From Caenibius sp. WL (GTDB lineage Bacteria; Pseudomonadota; Alphaproteobacteria; Sphingomonadales; Sphingomonadaceae): DNA of 64,000 nucleotides. The translations under genes and the position numbers were made by a program. This document shows positions 15,654 through 25,667 of the stretch, one piece after another (the stretch's first letter is position 1; each line of letters starts with the position of its first letter). The DNA is taken from NCBI RefSeq assembly GCF_019803445.1, contig NZ_CP081844.1, positions 62,001 to 126,000 of the forward strand, written 5' to 3'. The notes beneath the pieces are model-generated. The model was not told where the DNA came from and did not search any database. It worked only from the letters and a program-made list of their open reading frames with translations.

Positions 15654-16456
15654 GATGCGGTGCCTTCCTCTGCCGCGGCGAGCCGCATCCTGCGGTTGCG
15701 GCCAATCATGTTGAGCAGTTCGACCGCGACCGAGAAGCCCATCGCCGCATAGACGTAGCCCTTGGGCACATGGAAGCCGAACCCGTCGGCGATCAGCACC
15801 AGCCCGATCATGACCAGGAAGGCTAGGGCCAGCATCACCAGCGTGGGATTCTTCTCGATGAACCGCGCCAGCGGATCGGCGGCCACGAGCATGATCGACA
15901 CGGTGATGATCACCGCCGTCACCATGATCGGCACGTGATCGGTCATGCCCACGGCCGTCAGGATCGAATCGATCGAGAAAACCAGGTCGAGCGCGATGAT
16001 CTGCGCGATGGCAGCGGAAAATGTCATCTGCACCGCCCCCTTTTTGGGATCGAGCAGATTACCGCTGGCAGGGGCAGGATCGATGTTGTGGTGAATTTCC
16101 TTGGTCGCTTTCCACAGCAGGAACAGGCCGCCCACCAACAGGATCAGATCCCGCCCGGAAAAGGCCGTTTCGAATGTGGGCATGCCATGGCCATCGCGCG
16201 CGCCCTCGATCCCCAGATCGAACAGTGGGGTCTGCAAGGTGACGATCCAGCCGATCACCATCAGCAAAGCGATTCGCATGATCAGCGCCAGGCTGAGGCC
16301 GATCTTGCGCGCGCGCGCCTGCTGCTCCGGCGGCAGTTTGTTCGACAGGATGGCGATAAACACCAGATTGTCGATGCCGAGTACGACTTCGAGCGCGATG
16401 AGAGTAATCAACGCCGCCCAGGCTGCCGGATCGGACAAAAGTGCGAGTATTTCCAT
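15650..16456 (-). CDS. TerC family integral membrane protein
   Basis: A 268-residue TerC-like protein with about seven transmembrane helices. [21 protein letters not shown] and [17 protein letters not shown] carry the paired E/D-x-x-x-x-D-N/S motifs that form the proposed metal site of this family (Mn2+ or tellurite-related export). Between helices lies a soluble loop with [11 protein letters not shown]. The start at 16456 is supported by AGAGG upstream. No yybP-ykoY riboswitch is seen in the leader. Confidence 0.88.
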   Translation of the reverse strand: MEILALLSDPAAWAALITLIALEVVLGIDNLVFIAILSNKLPPEQQARARKIGLSLALIMRIALLMVIGWIVTLQTPLFDLGIEGARDGHGMPTFETAFSGRDLILLVGGLFLLWKATKEIHHNIDPAPASGNLLDPKKGAVQMTFSAAIAQIIALDLVFSIDSILTAVGMTDHVPIMVTAVIITVSIMLVAADPLARFIEKNPTLVMLALAFLVMIGLVLIADGFGFHVPKGYVYAAMGFSVAVELLNMIGRNRRMRLAAAEEGTAS

Positions 16457-16728
16457 AACGCGCCTCTCTGCCGAACCTGCGAATGCGAGGCAAGCGGGCC
16501 CGTGTTGCGGATGGCGATTCACGCATTTTTTTTCGAAAAGGGGCTTGATGTGGCGCGCAAACAACACAAGCGGCTTTGAAATCATTCGCACAGCCACCGA
16601 TTCTGCGTTATGAACCCAAGCATAGTTGGGGAGTTTGCCGCAAATTTTGCGACTGCTGCCAGATTCGGGGCGATTCGTCCGCGTTACCGAATTGAGATTT
16701 TGGGCGAAACGAAGGTACGTTCAGCTTT

Positions 16729-17478
16729 ATGGGTTTTGATAGAGGGCGTCGCGGTCGGGGACGCGACAAGCGTGACGGTTTTGGTGAAGAAGGCTTCGAC
16801 CCCTTCATGGGCGGTGATCGCTTCGGTGGCGGCGACCGCTTCGGCGGTGGAGGTGACCGTTTCGGCGGCGGTGGCGGCCCTCGTGGCGGCGGCGATCGCT
16901 TCGGCGGTGGCGGTGACCGTTTCGGCGGCGGTGGCGACCGTTTCGGCGGCGGCGGCCCTCGTGGCGGTGGCGCCCCGCGCGGCATGCCCGCCCAGGTGGT
17001 CGGCACGGGCCGCGGTGCTGTAAAGTTCTTCAACGCCAACAAAGGCTTCGGCTTCATCCAGCGTGAAGACGGCGGAGAAGACGTGTTCGTGCACATCAGC
17101 GCCGTGGAACGCGCCGGGCTGGAAGGCCTGGCAGAAGGCCAGACGCTCGAATTCAACCTCGTCGATCGCGGCGGGAAGATTTCGGCCGCCGATCTTCAGG
17201 TCGTCGGCGATGTCATCCCCGTGCAGCAGCGCGCCGAAACGCCGCAGCGCCAGCTGACCGGCGAACGCGCAACGGGAACGGTCAAGTTCTTCAATGCGAT
17301 GAAGGGCTTCGGTTTCATCACGCGCGATGACGGGCAGCCCGATGCCTTCGTTCACATCAGTGCGGTGGAACGGTCCGGCATGCGTGAACTCAACGAAGGG
17401 GATCGGCTCGAATTCGATCTCGAAGTTGATCGACGCGGCAAGCATTCGGCCGTGAACCTCGTTCTGCTGAACAGCTAA
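16729..17478 (+). CDS. Double cold-shock-domain protein with Gly/Arg-rich N-terminus
   Basis: A 249-residue RNA-binding protein. Residues 1-87 are low-complexity repeats of DRFGGGG and PRGGG, an RGG/FG-type disordered arm. Two cold-shock domains follow: residues about 97-162 ([26 protein letters not shown]) and 182-248 ([26 protein letters not shown]), each with intact RNP1 and RNP2. Double-CSD proteins are common in alphaproteobacteria, but such a long RGG arm is less so. A strong terminator follows. The leader 16598-16728 is AT-richer and may hold a cold-responsive 5' UTR. Confidence 0.9.
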   Translation: MGFDRGRRGRGRDKRDGFGEEGFDPFMGGDRFGGGDRFGGGGDRFGGGGGPRGGGDRFGGGGDRFGGGGDRFGGGGPRGGGAPRGMPAQVVGTGRGAVKFFNANKGFGFIQREDGGEDVFVHISAVERAGLEGLAEGQTLEFNLVDRGGKISAADLQVVGDVIPVQQRAETPQRQLTGERATGTVKFFNAMKGFGFITRDDGQPDAFVHISAVERSGMRELNEGDRLEFDLEVDRRGKHSAVNLVLLNS

Positions 17479-17540
17479 GCGCGAGGGCCACGGTCGGAAT
17501 ATTTGACCGGCGGCCCACAGCGTCATAAACCAACCTGTGT

Positions 17541-17573
17541 GGCGGCCCTTTCGGGGGCCGCCTTTCTCTTTTT
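17541..17573 (+). terminator. Rho-independent terminator of the cold-shock gene
   Basis: Stem GGCGGCCC/GGGCCGCC with a short TTTC-type loop (17541-17562), followed by TTTCTCTTTTT. It lies 62 bases after the stop and before argD. Confidence 0.85.
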
Positions 17574-17621
17574 ACTGGTGCGGCCCTTTCCGATGCCGCT
17601 GCAATTCGAGGAGCCCGATCG

Positions 17622-18812
17622 ATGGCGATCGAACCGCTGATGCCTGTCTACCCCCGGTGCGATGTGCGGCCGGTGCGTGGCGAACATTGCCACCTGATCA
17701 GCGAAGATGGCCGCCGATTCCTCGATTTCGCGGCCGGGATCGCCGTCAACATCCTCGGTCATTCCCATCCGGGCCTGATCGGCGCGATCCAGCAGCAGGC
17801 GGCCACGCTGATGCATGTGTCGAACCTGTACGGCAGCCCGCAGGGCGAACAGCTCGCCCGGCGGCTGGTCGATCTCACTTTCGCCGATACGGTGTTCTTC
17901 ACCAATTCGGGCGCCGAAGCGGTCGAATGCGCGATCAAGACGGCGCGCGCCTATCACCAGCATGTGGGCAACGATCACAAGTATGAACTGATCACGTTCA
18001 ACAACGCTTTCCACGGGCGGACACTGGGCACGATCAGCGCATCGAACCAGGACAAGATGCACAAGGGCTTTCTGCCCCTCCTGCCCGGCTTCAAATACGT
18101 CGAATTCGACGATCTGGAAGCGGCCAAGGCCGCCATCGGACCGAACACCGCCGGATTCCTGCTCGAACCGATTCAGGGCGAAGGCGGTATTCGCGTCGCT
18201 TCGGACGCATTCATGCACGGGTTGCGCGCTCTGGCCGACGAACATGATCTGATGCTCGTTCTCGACGAAGTGCAGACGGGCGTTGCCCGCACCGGCGCGT
18301 TCTATGCCTACGAACATTACGGCATCCAGCCCGATATCCTCGCCACCGCCAAAGGTCTCGGCGGCGGCTTCCCGCTCGGTGCCTGCCTGGCCACCGAAAA
18401 GGCGGCGCGCGGCATGGTCTTCGGCACCCACGGTTCGACTTATGGCGGCAACCCGCTGGCCATGGCGGCGGGCAACGCCGTGCTCGATGCCGTCGCCAAC
18501 GAGGATTTCATCACCGAGGTGCAAGAAAAGGGCGAACGGATCAGGGGCCGGCTCGAACAGTTCATCGGCAACTATCCGGATCTGTTTGAACTGGTGCGGG
18601 GCAAGGGCCTGATGCTGGGCCTGAAAATGAAAGTCGAAACCCGCCCCTTCGTCACCCATCTGCGTGACAATCACGGGCTGCTGACCGTTTCGGCGGGCGA
18701 CAACACACTTCGCCTGGTGCCGCCGCTGGTGATCGGCGACGCAGAAATCGACGAGTTCTTCGAACGCCTCTCCGCAGGCGCATCCAGCTATACCGTGCCG
18801 GAGACTGTCTGA
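17622..18812 (+). CDS. argD: Acetylornithine aminotransferase
   Basis: A 396-residue class III PLP aminotransferase that converts N-acetylglutamate semialdehyde to N-acetylornithine in arginine synthesis (possibly also succinyldiaminopimelate). Visible are [61 protein letters not shown] and the PLP lysine in [14 protein letters not shown] (near residue 245). The stop overlaps the argF ATG by one base (TGATG), so both are one transcription and translation unit. Confidence 0.93.
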   Translation: MAIEPLMPVYPRCDVRPVRGEHCHLISEDGRRFLDFAAGIAVNILGHSHPGLIGAIQQQAATLMHVSNLYGSPQGEQLARRLVDLTFADTVFFTNSGAEAVECAIKTARAYHQHVGNDHKYELITFNNAFHGRTLGTISASNQDKMHKGFLPLLPGFKYVEFDDLEAAKAAIGPNTAGFLLEPIQGEGGIRVASDAFMHGLRALADEHDLMLVLDEVQTGVARTGAFYAYEHYGIQPDILATAKGLGGGFPLGACLATEKAARGMVFGTHGSTYGGNPLAMAAGNAVLDAVANEDFITEVQEKGERIRGRLEQFIGNYPDLFELVRGKGLMLGLKMKVETRPFVTHLRDNHGLLTVSAGDNTLRLVPPLVIGDAEIDEFFERLSAGASSYTVPETV

Positions 18813-19738
18813 TGGCCCGCCACTTCCTCGATCTCAACGATGCGGGCGGCGATGCGCTCGCCGCGATGATCAATGACGCCATCGACCGCAAGGCGGCGCG
18901 CGCAGGCCGCCCCAAAGGCGCGGCGGATGACGATGCGCCGCTTGCCGGGCGCGTTCTGGCGATGATCTTCGAGAAGAATTCCACCCGCACCCGGGTCAGC
19001 TTCGACATGGCCATGCGCCAGCTCGGCGGCAGCGCGATCGTGATGGAATCGGGCAGCATGCAGCTTGGCCGCGGGGAATCGATCGCCGATACCGCCCGCG
19101 TGCTTTCGCGCATGGCCGATGCGATCATGATCCGCACCGACGATCACGCCAAGATCGAGGAAATGGCCCGCCATGCCACCGTGCCGGTGATCAACGGACT
19201 GACCGACCGTTCGCATCCCTGCCAGATCGTGGCCGATCTGCTGACCATCGTCGAACGCCGCAAGCCCCTGCCCGGGCTGGAAGTCGCCTGGCTGGGCGAC
19301 GGCAACAACGTGCTGCATTCCATTCTCGAAGCGGCCGGGCTGATGAAGTTCAATGTCCGCGTGGGCACGCCCGCAGGCTACGAACCCGATCCCGAATTCA
19401 TCGCTTTCGCCCGTGAAAACGGGGCCCAGGTCACGCTGACCAACGATCCCGCCACCGCCGCCGATGGCGCGGATGTGGTGGTCACGGATACCTGGGTTTC
19501 GATGGGGCAGGACCACGCCGATCAGAAGATCGCAGCGATGATGCCGTTTCAGGTGAACGACGCGCTGATGACACGGGCCAAACCGGATGCCATTTTCCTG
19601 CACTGCCTGCCTGCCCATATCGGTGAGGAAGTGACCGAAAGCGTGTTCGAAAGCCCGGCATCGGTGGTGTTCGATGAAGCCGAAAACCGCATTCACGGGC
19701 AGAAATCCGTGCTTTTGTGGTGCTTCGAAGCGATCTGA
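18812..19738 (+). CDS. argF: Ornithine carbamoyltransferase
   Basis: A 308-residue carbamoyltransferase making citrulline from ornithine and carbamoyl phosphate. The carbamoyl-phosphate motif is [13 protein letters not shown] (near residue 53), followed by [14 protein letters not shown] and the ornithine motif [25 protein letters not shown] is also family-typical. It is coupled to argD, with hslO next at 50 bases. Confidence 0.95.
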   Translation: MARHFLDLNDAGGDALAAMINDAIDRKAARAGRPKGAADDDAPLAGRVLAMIFEKNSTRTRVSFDMAMRQLGGSAIVMESGSMQLGRGESIADTARVLSRMADAIMIRTDDHAKIEEMARHATVPVINGLTDRSHPCQIVADLLTIVERRKPLPGLEVAWLGDGNNVLHSILEAAGLMKFNVRVGTPAGYEPDPEFIAFARENGAQVTLTNDPATAADGADVVVTDTWVSMGQDHADQKIAAMMPFQVNDALMTRAKPDAIFLHCLPAHIGEEVTESVFESPASVVFDEAENRIHGQKSVLLWCFEAI

Positions 19739-19788
19739 ACCCGCCCTCGCCCTTTCTTTAACGGACTTGCGACCCCATATCCCGCGCG

Positions 19789-20682
19789 ATGACGGATACA
19801 CACGAAACCTACGCCGACCGATTGCTGACTTTCACACTGCCCCAGCGCCACGTCCGCGGCCGCATGGTGCGGTTGGACAGCGTGTTGAGCACGATCCTGT
19901 CGGCGCACGACTATCCCACGCCGATCCGCGATCTTCTGGCCGAGGCGCTGGTGCTTGCCGCGTTGAGCGGCGGTCTGCTTAAGGACGACGGCAGCCAGGT
20001 CACGATCCAGGCGCAGACCGACAGCGGTATCGTCGAACTGCTGGCCTGCGATTATCGCGGGGGCGAATTGCGCGGCTATGTCCAGTTCGATCCGGAACGG
20101 GTCGCGCAACTGGGTGCCGACGTTTCACTGGAAACGCTGTTCGGCAAAGGCTTCCTCGCGGTGACATTCGATCTCGCCACCAACGATCAGCGCTATCAGG
20201 GGATCGTCCCGCTCGAAGGCAATTCGATCACCGCGGCATTCGAAAACTATTTCGGCCAGTCCGAACAGGTGCCGACTCTGATTCGCGTCAGTGTCGATAC
20301 CTCCACTGATCAGCCGGTGGCCTCGGGCATTCTTCTCCAGCACCTTGCCGATGGCGAGGAAGGGCGGGAACGGCTGCATGTGCGCATGGACCACCCCGAA
20401 TGGGAGCATGTGGCCATTATCGGCGACACCATCCGCCCGGAAGAACTCATCGACGGCACCCTGTCGCTGGAAGCTCTGCTCTGGCGGCTGTTTCACGAAG
20501 AAGAGGAAATCCGCGTCACGCCGGGCCCATACCTCAGCCGGGGTTGCCGCTGCACCACGGTGCATTTCGAGAACGTGCTGGCGCGGTTCCCTTCGGAAGA
20601 GCGGGCCGCAATGCGCAACGACGACGGGATCATTATGGTCGATTGCGCGTTTTGTTCGCGCCTCTTCCCTATTCAGGATTAA
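19789..20682 (+). CDS. hslO: Hsp33 family redox-regulated chaperone
   Basis: A 297-residue holdase chaperone activated by oxidation. The C-terminal zinc centre is seen as CRC (GCRCTTVHFENVL) and CAFC (VDCAFCSRLF), the CxC/CxxC pattern that forms disulphides under stress. The N-terminal part has LAEALVLAALSGGLLKDDG and VTIQAQTDSGIVELL typical of Hsp33. It follows argDF in the same direction and could share their transcript. Confidence 0.93.
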   Translation: MTDTHETYADRLLTFTLPQRHVRGRMVRLDSVLSTILSAHDYPTPIRDLLAEALVLAALSGGLLKDDGSQVTIQAQTDSGIVELLACDYRGGELRGYVQFDPERVAQLGADVSLETLFGKGFLAVTFDLATNDQRYQGIVPLEGNSITAAFENYFGQSEQVPTLIRVSVDTSTDQPVASGILLQHLADGEEGRERLHVRMDHPEWEHVAIIGDTIRPEELIDGTLSLEALLWRLFHEEEEIRVTPGPYLSRGCRCTTVHFENVLARFPSEERAAMRNDDGIIMVDCAFCSRLFPIQD

Positions 20683-20758
20683 GTCAGTTCGTCGCTTGTA
20701 TGGTGCAACTTAACGCGCCATATGGAAGCGAATGGCCGATTTGGTCGGAGTTATGCCT

Positions 20759-21172
20759 ATGCAGAAATCTGCGAAAATCCGTGGGGGTTTGCTGTCGCTG
20801 GCAGGCGTATCGATGCTTTGCGGCCCCGCAACCCCCGTTATCGCCCAGGGCAAGGCGCTGGAAGCATTAAGCAGTCTAGCCCCGGGAAGTTGGGAAATCC
20901 GCAATCGGTCCGACAACACCCGGCATCGCATTTGCGTGCGTGACGGGCGCGAATTCATCCAGTTGCGCCATCGGCATCCGGGCTGCCGCCGCTTCGTGAT
21001 CGAAGACACGGACAATCGCGTGATCGTGCAGTACACCTGCCAGGGGCATGGTTATGGGCGGACTCAGATCCGCAAGGAAACCGCGCAGATCGCCCAGATC
21101 GAAAGCCAGGGCGTGGTCGATGGGCAACCGTTCCAGTTTTCCGCCGAGGCGCGCCGGATCGGTGCGTGCTGA
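20759..21172 (+). CDS. Exported DUF3617-like hypothetical protein
   Basis: A 137-residue protein with a signal peptide (GGLLSLAGVSMLCGPATPVIAQ). The mature part has LAPGSWEIRN, several cysteines (Cys in ICVRDG, PGCRR, YTCQ and the terminal GAC) and the run GYGRTQIRKETAQIAQIES. This resembles the sphingomonad DUF3617 group of periplasmic proteins of unknown role. The start at 20759 is preferred over ATG codons at 20732 and 20753 because GGAG then lies eight bases upstream. Confidence 0.65.
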   Translation: MQKSAKIRGGLLSLAGVSMLCGPATPVIAQGKALEALSSLAPGSWEIRNRSDNTRHRICVRDGREFIQLRHRHPGCRRFVIEDTDNRVIVQYTCQGHGYGRTQIRKETAQIAQIESQGVVDGQPFQFSAEARRIGAC

Positions 21173-21220
21173 TCGGGATCGCCCTTGAAAGCGGGCCACG
21201 CGGGCAGTAGCGCGCTTTCC

Positions 21221-21916
21221 ATGATCAAAACCGATACCACTTCGAAATCGGCGGTTGTGCTGCTGTCCGGCGGGCTGGACTCGATGGTGTCCGCCGCGCT
21301 GGCACAGGAACAGGGCTACAGCGTCAACGCCCTGACCATCGACTACAATCAACGCCATCGCCGCGAACTGGACGCGGCGCGGGATGTCGCGCACATGCTG
21401 GGCGTCACGCGCCATGTCATCCTGCCGCTCGATCTCAGCCTGTTCGGCGGATCGGCGCTGACCGACCGTGCGATCGACGTGCCCAAGGGTGAATCGGGGG
21501 CGGCAATTCCGGTCACATATGTCCCGGCTCGCAATCTCGTTTTCCTGTCACTGACGCTCGCCTGGGCAGAAACACTCGATGCCCATGACATTTTCATCGG
21601 GGTCAATTCGCTGGACTATTCCGGCTATCCCGATTGCCGCCCGGAATTTATCGCCAGTTTCACGGAAACCGCCCGCCTCGCCACCAAGGCCGGGGCGGAA
21701 GGCTCCCCCTTCACCATTCACACGCCGTTGCAGTACCTCGGCAAGGCGGAAATCGCCCAGGAAGCCGCACGGCTCGGCCTCGATCCCGGCCGAAGCTGGT
21801 CATGCTACGATCCGCAATCTGACGGTAGGGCCTGCGGCGTGTGTGACAGTTGCCGCCTGCGCCGCGATGGTTTCGCCCAGGCAGGGCTGGAAGACCCCAC
21901 CCCTTACGCGGCCTGA
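21221..21916 (+). CDS. queC: 7-cyano-7-deazaguanine synthase
   Basis: A 231-residue QueC that makes preQ0 from 7-carboxy-7-deazaguanine with ATP and ammonia, on the way to queuosine. The PP-loop [10 protein letters not shown] is at residues 16-25. The zinc site is the C-terminal Cys set in [38 protein letters not shown] is also diagnostic. The ATG at 21221 gives the normal N-terminus; the open frame upstream is extra. No queD/E/F neighbours and no preQ1 riboswitch were seen. Its stop abuts convergent sodC. Confidence 0.93.
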   Translation: MIKTDTTSKSAVVLLSGGLDSMVSAALAQEQGYSVNALTIDYNQRHRRELDAARDVAHMLGVTRHVILPLDLSLFGGSALTDRAIDVPKGESGAAIPVTYVPARNLVFLSLTLAWAETLDAHDIFIGVNSLDYSGYPDCRPEFIASFTETARLATKAGAEGSPFTIHTPLQYLGKAEIAQEAARLGLDPGRSWSCYDPQSDGRACGVCDSCRLRRDGFAQAGLEDPTPYAA

Positions 21917-22444
21917 TCAGCCGCGCTGCAAGACACCGCACGCGATGCGCCCGCCGCTGTTGCCCGCCGGATCGGTCTTGTAGTCGTCCGGACCGGCATG
22001 GAGTACGATGGCCGTGCCATCGGCATCGAACACGTCGGACAGGATTTGTTCACGCGCGCCGTCCAGCGCCACCGTCAGCGATCCCGTTCCATCGGCAGCA
22101 ATCTCGATGTTCGGCAGATCGCCCAGATGGCTCCCCATCGGATTGTCCGTGCCATGCTGCTTGCTACCCGGATTGAGGTGGCCGCCGGCCGTCGTGAATG
22201 CCGGCGCCTCACAACGTCCGACCGCATGCAAATGGATTCCGTGCGGCCCCGGCGTCACCCCGGCCAGCGCGATGACAAGCGACATTTTATTGCCCGCGCC
22301 AGTCAGTTCCGCAGTGCCAGCCGCCTGTCCATTGGCAAACACCAGCTTCGCGGATGCCAGCCTGTCGGCCTGGGCATCATCTCCCACCGATGCACAGGCC
22401 GCCAGCGCCATCGGTATGGTCAACATGAGCGCTTTGCGGATCAT
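21917..22444 (-). CDS. sodC: Superoxide dismutase [Cu-Zn], lipoprotein
   Basis: A 175-residue Cu/Zn superoxide dismutase for periplasmic superoxide. The N-terminus is a lipobox signal (MALAACAS, Cys17), so it is probably membrane-anchored. Metal ligands appear in HGIHLHAVGRC (copper His pair), GGHLNPGSKQHG, and IVLHAGPDDY. GRIACGVL supplies the second disulphide Cys and the catalytic Arg stands just before it. GAGGAG lies before the ATG. It abuts queC tail to tail. Confidence 0.93.
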   Translation of the reverse strand: MIRKALMLTIPMALAACASVGDDAQADRLASAKLVFANGQAAGTAELTGAGNKMSLVIALAGVTPGPHGIHLHAVGRCEAPAFTTAGGHLNPGSKQHGTDNPMGSHLGDLPNIEIAADGTGSLTVALDGAREQILSDVFDADGTAIVLHAGPDDYKTDPAGNSGGRIACGVLQRG

Positions 22445-22657
22445 CTGTGTACTCCTCTTCGTTGTTGAACCCGATTATCTAACGCTGGCAAGGCCAGCTT
22501 GTGCCATTTTAGCCCGCCAATTTTTCAGGAGCGGCCCTCTTAAAACCAAGGCGGACAATAATTCGCGGGGCAGGTCAAGCCTTGTGCCCGCTGCACGAGG
22601 GCTGGACGCCCCCGTGGAACGGAGTAGATTCCGCCGAAGTGAGATGCGGAGGCCCGG

Positions 22658-23527
22658 ATGTGCGATCAACATACCCATGACAATCTCGATGCCATGCTCG
22701 CCCGGCGCGGGCTGACGCGGCGGCAGTTCGCCGCCATGGGGGCCACCACCGCACTGGTAGCCTGCGCCCCTGCCGGAAAGGCCGCCGCCAGCGATCTCGA
22801 CGAACGCGATGTCGCGATCACCACGGCGGACGGCACCGCCGACGGATTCTTTGTCGCACCCGCCAAGGGCCCATCACCCGGCGTCATCATGTGGCCTGAC
22901 GTCGCCGGACTGCGCGATGCGTACAAAGTCATGGCCCGGCGGCTGGCCGGGGCCGGCTATGCCGTTCTCGTTCCCAACCCTTATTATCGCAGCGCCAAGG
23001 CACCGATCCTCAACAGCCTGTCCGAATGGTTCGAACCGGAAAAGCAGGCCCGGCTCAAGCCGATGATGGCGCTGGTCGACGGCGCAGCGACTGCCCGCGA
23101 CGCCACGGCATTCGCCACCTGGCTGGATCAGCAGAGTGAAACGGACAGCAAGCGCGGCATAGGAGTGTGCGGCTATTGCATGGGCGGATCGCACGCCGTG
23201 CGCAGCGCCGCGGCAGTGCCGGAACGGATCAAGGCCGCCTGTTCCTTCCACGGCGCGCAACTCGTCACCGGCAAACCGGACAGCCCCAATCTGCTGATGG
23301 CCGGTACGAAGGCCCATTTCCTTTTTGCCATCGGCCGGGATGACGATGCCAAGATGCCTGAGGAAAAGGCAGTATTGCGTGCCGCCGCTGCCACAGACAG
23401 GCCGGTGGAAGCCGAAGTCTATCCGGCGGACCATGGATGGTGCACGCTGGACGCACCCAGTTATGACAAGCCGCAGGCCGAAAAGGCGTGGGGCCGGATG
23501 CTGGCGACGTTCGAAGCGGCGCTCTGA
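22658..23527 (+). CDS. Dienelactone hydrolase family protein, Tat-exported
   Basis: A 289-residue alpha/beta hydrolase. The N-terminus has a twin-arginine-type signal (TRRQFAAMGATTALVACAPA) with a possible lipobox Cys. The catalytic triad is Cys in GYCMGG (near residue 169), Asp in AIGRDDDAKMP, and His in YPADHGW. It follows the dienelactone hydrolase pattern but acts outside the cytoplasm, so its substrate is probably not a chlorocatechol intermediate. GGAGG stands before the ATG. Confidence 0.87.
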   Translation: MCDQHTHDNLDAMLARRGLTRRQFAAMGATTALVACAPAGKAAASDLDERDVAITTADGTADGFFVAPAKGPSPGVIMWPDVAGLRDAYKVMARRLAGAGYAVLVPNPYYRSAKAPILNSLSEWFEPEKQARLKPMMALVDGAATARDATAFATWLDQQSETDSKRGIGVCGYCMGGSHAVRSAAAVPERIKAACSFHGAQLVTGKPDSPNLLMAGTKAHFLFAIGRDDDAKMPEEKAVLRAAAATDRPVEAEVYPADHGWCTLDAPSYDKPQAEKAWGRMLATFEAAL

Positions 23528-23542
23528 TCCGGCCTCGCTTGC

Positions 23543-24532
23543 TCAGGCGTATTCTTCGGTAAAGACCAGTTGCCGCATGGCATCGCCATAGCGATGTCCG
23601 GCAATCGTGTCTTCGTTGATCAGCGCATCCGCGCGATCGAGCAGCGCCTGTTCCACCGCGATCTTGCCGGCGGCGAAATTGTCTTCCAGATGACGGAGAC
23701 TGCGCGTGCCCGGAATGACGTGGACATGCCCCCCACGCGACAGGGCCCACGCCAGCGCCAGTTGTGCCGCCGTCATCCCCGCCTCCGCCGCCAGAGCGAC
23801 CAGGGCATCGATCAAGGCGCGGTTCGCAGGCCAGTTTTCCGGCATGAAGCGCGGCATTGTGCGGCGCATGTCGCGCGCCGGCAAAGTGGCCGGATCGTCC
23901 AACTCGCCACACAATCCGCCTCTGCCCACTGGCGAGAACGCAACGAAAGCGATGCCCAGTTCACGCGTCGTCTCCAGCACTGCCAGTTCGACGTTGCGCG
24001 TCCACAGCGAATATTCGGTCTGGACGGCAGACATGGGATGCACGGCATGCGCCTCCCGGATTTGCGCCGCGCTCCATTCCGATACGCCATAGGCACCGAT
24101 CTTGCCCACTTCGATCGCCCGCACCAGCGCGCCGACCGAATCCGCCACGGGCACGGTCGGATCGAAGCGGTGCAGATAGAGCAGATCGATATGATCGGTT
24201 TCAAGCCGTTCGAGGCTGGCATCGATCGAGGCCGTGATCGATTGCGGGCTGCAATCGACACCGCGCACCTCGTCCTGAATCACGATCCCGGTTTTCGACG
24301 CGAGGAAATACTCCTGCCGTTTTCCTTTCAGCGCTTCTGCAATCAGCTTTTCGCTTTGCCCGAGACCGTAGATATTGGCGGTATCGAGATGATCGTACCC
24401 CAGTTCCAGCGCCCGATGGAGAATGGCAATGGCTTCGGCATGCGTGGGCGGTTCGCCATAGGCCCAGCACAGGTTCATGCAGCCCAGCCCGACCGGATCG
24501 ACCGGCCTCCCAGCGAGTGTGCGCTTCGTCAT
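23543..24532 (-). CDS. Aldo/keto reductase
   Basis: A 329-residue NADPH-dependent aldo/keto reductase of the YakC/AKR13-like type. Catalytic residues: Asp in DHLDTANIYG, Tyr in ANIYGLGQSEKL, Lys in FLASKTGI, His in LLYLHRFDP. The cofactor-binding tail is VIPGTRSLRHLEDN. The substrate is unknown. GGGAACGAG precedes the ATG. It lies tail to tail with the dienelactone hydrolase gene, 15 bases apart. Confidence 0.92.
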   Translation of the reverse strand: MTKRTLAGRPVDPVGLGCMNLCWAYGEPPTHAEAIAILHRALELGYDHLDTANIYGLGQSEKLIAEALKGKRQEYFLASKTGIVIQDEVRGVDCSPQSITASIDASLERLETDHIDLLYLHRFDPTVPVADSVGALVRAIEVGKIGAYGVSEWSAAQIREAHAVHPMSAVQTEYSLWTRNVELAVLETTRELGIAFVAFSPVGRGGLCGELDDPATLPARDMRRTMPRFMPENWPANRALIDALVALAAEAGMTAAQLALAWALSRGGHVHVIPGTRSLRHLEDNFAAGKIAVEQALLDRADALINEDTIAGHRYGDAMRQLVFTEEYA

Positions 24533-24728
24533 CTCGTTCCCATCGTTTCTGAATTGATCGTCGGCTGAGGCATATCAGCCCTGCTTTCGACTGCAACCGT
24601 GCATCCACGGCCCTATCCCGGACCGCATGGCGATTTTTCGCAATTGCGGTGGCGACTTCGGCAGACAGGCAGGCTAGAGCCCGCCCGGTTCATATCGCGA
24701 AACGGAATGCAGCAGGGAGATCCGGACG

Positions 24729-25583
24729 ATGGCACAAGCCTATGTGATGACTTTGTCGTGCAAGGACCGGGTGGGCCTGGTTGCCGCAGTCACCACGCGG
24801 CTGGCCGAAATCGGCGGGAATATTCGCGAAGCACAGCAGTTCAACGCGCGCGACACCGGCATGTTCTTCATGCGGATCGTGTTCGATTGCCCGGGGCGCC
24901 CGCTGGACGATATCGCGCAGGAATTCGCGCCGGTGACAGAACGGTACGGCATGGAATGGACGCTGCGCGACACCACCACCCCGCGCAAAGTGCTGTTGAT
25001 GGTCAGCAAGTTCGATCACTGTCTGGCCGACCTGCTCTATCGCAACCGGATCGGTGAAATGCCGATGGATATCGTGGGCATCGTCTCCAACCATCCGCGC
25101 GAAGCGCTCAACGTGCCGCTGGTGCGGGATATTCCCTTCCATCACCTGCCGATCACCAAGGACACCAAAGCCGAACAGGAAGCCCGGATCAGGGCCATCG
25201 TGGAGGAAACCGGCGCCGAACTGGTGGTGCTGGCCCGATATATGCAGATTCTTTCCGATGAAATGGCCGGCTATCTCACCGGGCGCTGCATCAATATCCA
25301 CCACAGTTTCCTTCCCGGCTTCAAAGGCGCGAAACCCTATCATCAGGCGCATGCGCGCGGGGTGAAAATGATCGGGGCGACCGCGCACTACGTTACCGCC
25401 GATCTCGATGAAGGACCGATTATCCATCAGGACGTGGAAGCGATCAGCCATGCCGACACACCCGAAGATCTGGTCCGCAAGGGCCGCGATATCGAGCGCC
25501 GGGTGCTGGCCGCTGCCGTGCTTTATCACCTCGAAGATCGGGTCCTGATGGACGGGCACAAGACCATCGTCTTCAAGACCTGA
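24729..25583 (+). CDS. purU: Formyltetrahydrofolate deformylase
   Basis: A 284-residue PurU that releases formate from 10-formyltetrahydrofolate, balancing the C1 pool. An N-terminal ACT domain (residues 1-80, [20 protein letters not shown]) precedes the formyltransferase-fold catalytic part with [29 protein letters not shown], and the Asp-bearing [15 protein letters not shown]. The Asn/His/Asp catalytic set is intact. GGGAG lies upstream of the ATG. Functionally it links with the glycine cleavage operon further along. Confidence 0.94.
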   Translation: MAQAYVMTLSCKDRVGLVAAVTTRLAEIGGNIREAQQFNARDTGMFFMRIVFDCPGRPLDDIAQEFAPVTERYGMEWTLRDTTTPRKVLLMVSKFDHCLADLLYRNRIGEMPMDIVGIVSNHPREALNVPLVRDIPFHHLPITKDTKAEQEARIRAIVEETGAELVVLARYMQILSDEMAGYLTGRCINIHHSFLPGFKGAKPYHQAHARGVKMIGATAHYVTADLDEGPIIHQDVEAISHADTPEDLVRKGRDIERRVLAAAVLYHLEDRVLMDGHKTIVFKT

Positions 25584-25667
25584 CGCCTTGAAGCGCTGAC
25601 CAGGCGGCTACGCGCGGATAGTGCCGCGCCTCTTGGCCCGGAAGCGAAACCGGCCTAGCGCATAATC

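Noticed and set aside
16457-16612. Manganese (yybP-ykoY) riboswitch before terC
   Set aside because: No conserved core sequences of that class were found in the leader.
16805-16990. Possible CRISPR or satellite array from the regular GGCGGTGGCGACCG-like units
   Set aside because: The units are in-frame Gly/Arg/Phe codons of the cold-shock protein; no spacers.
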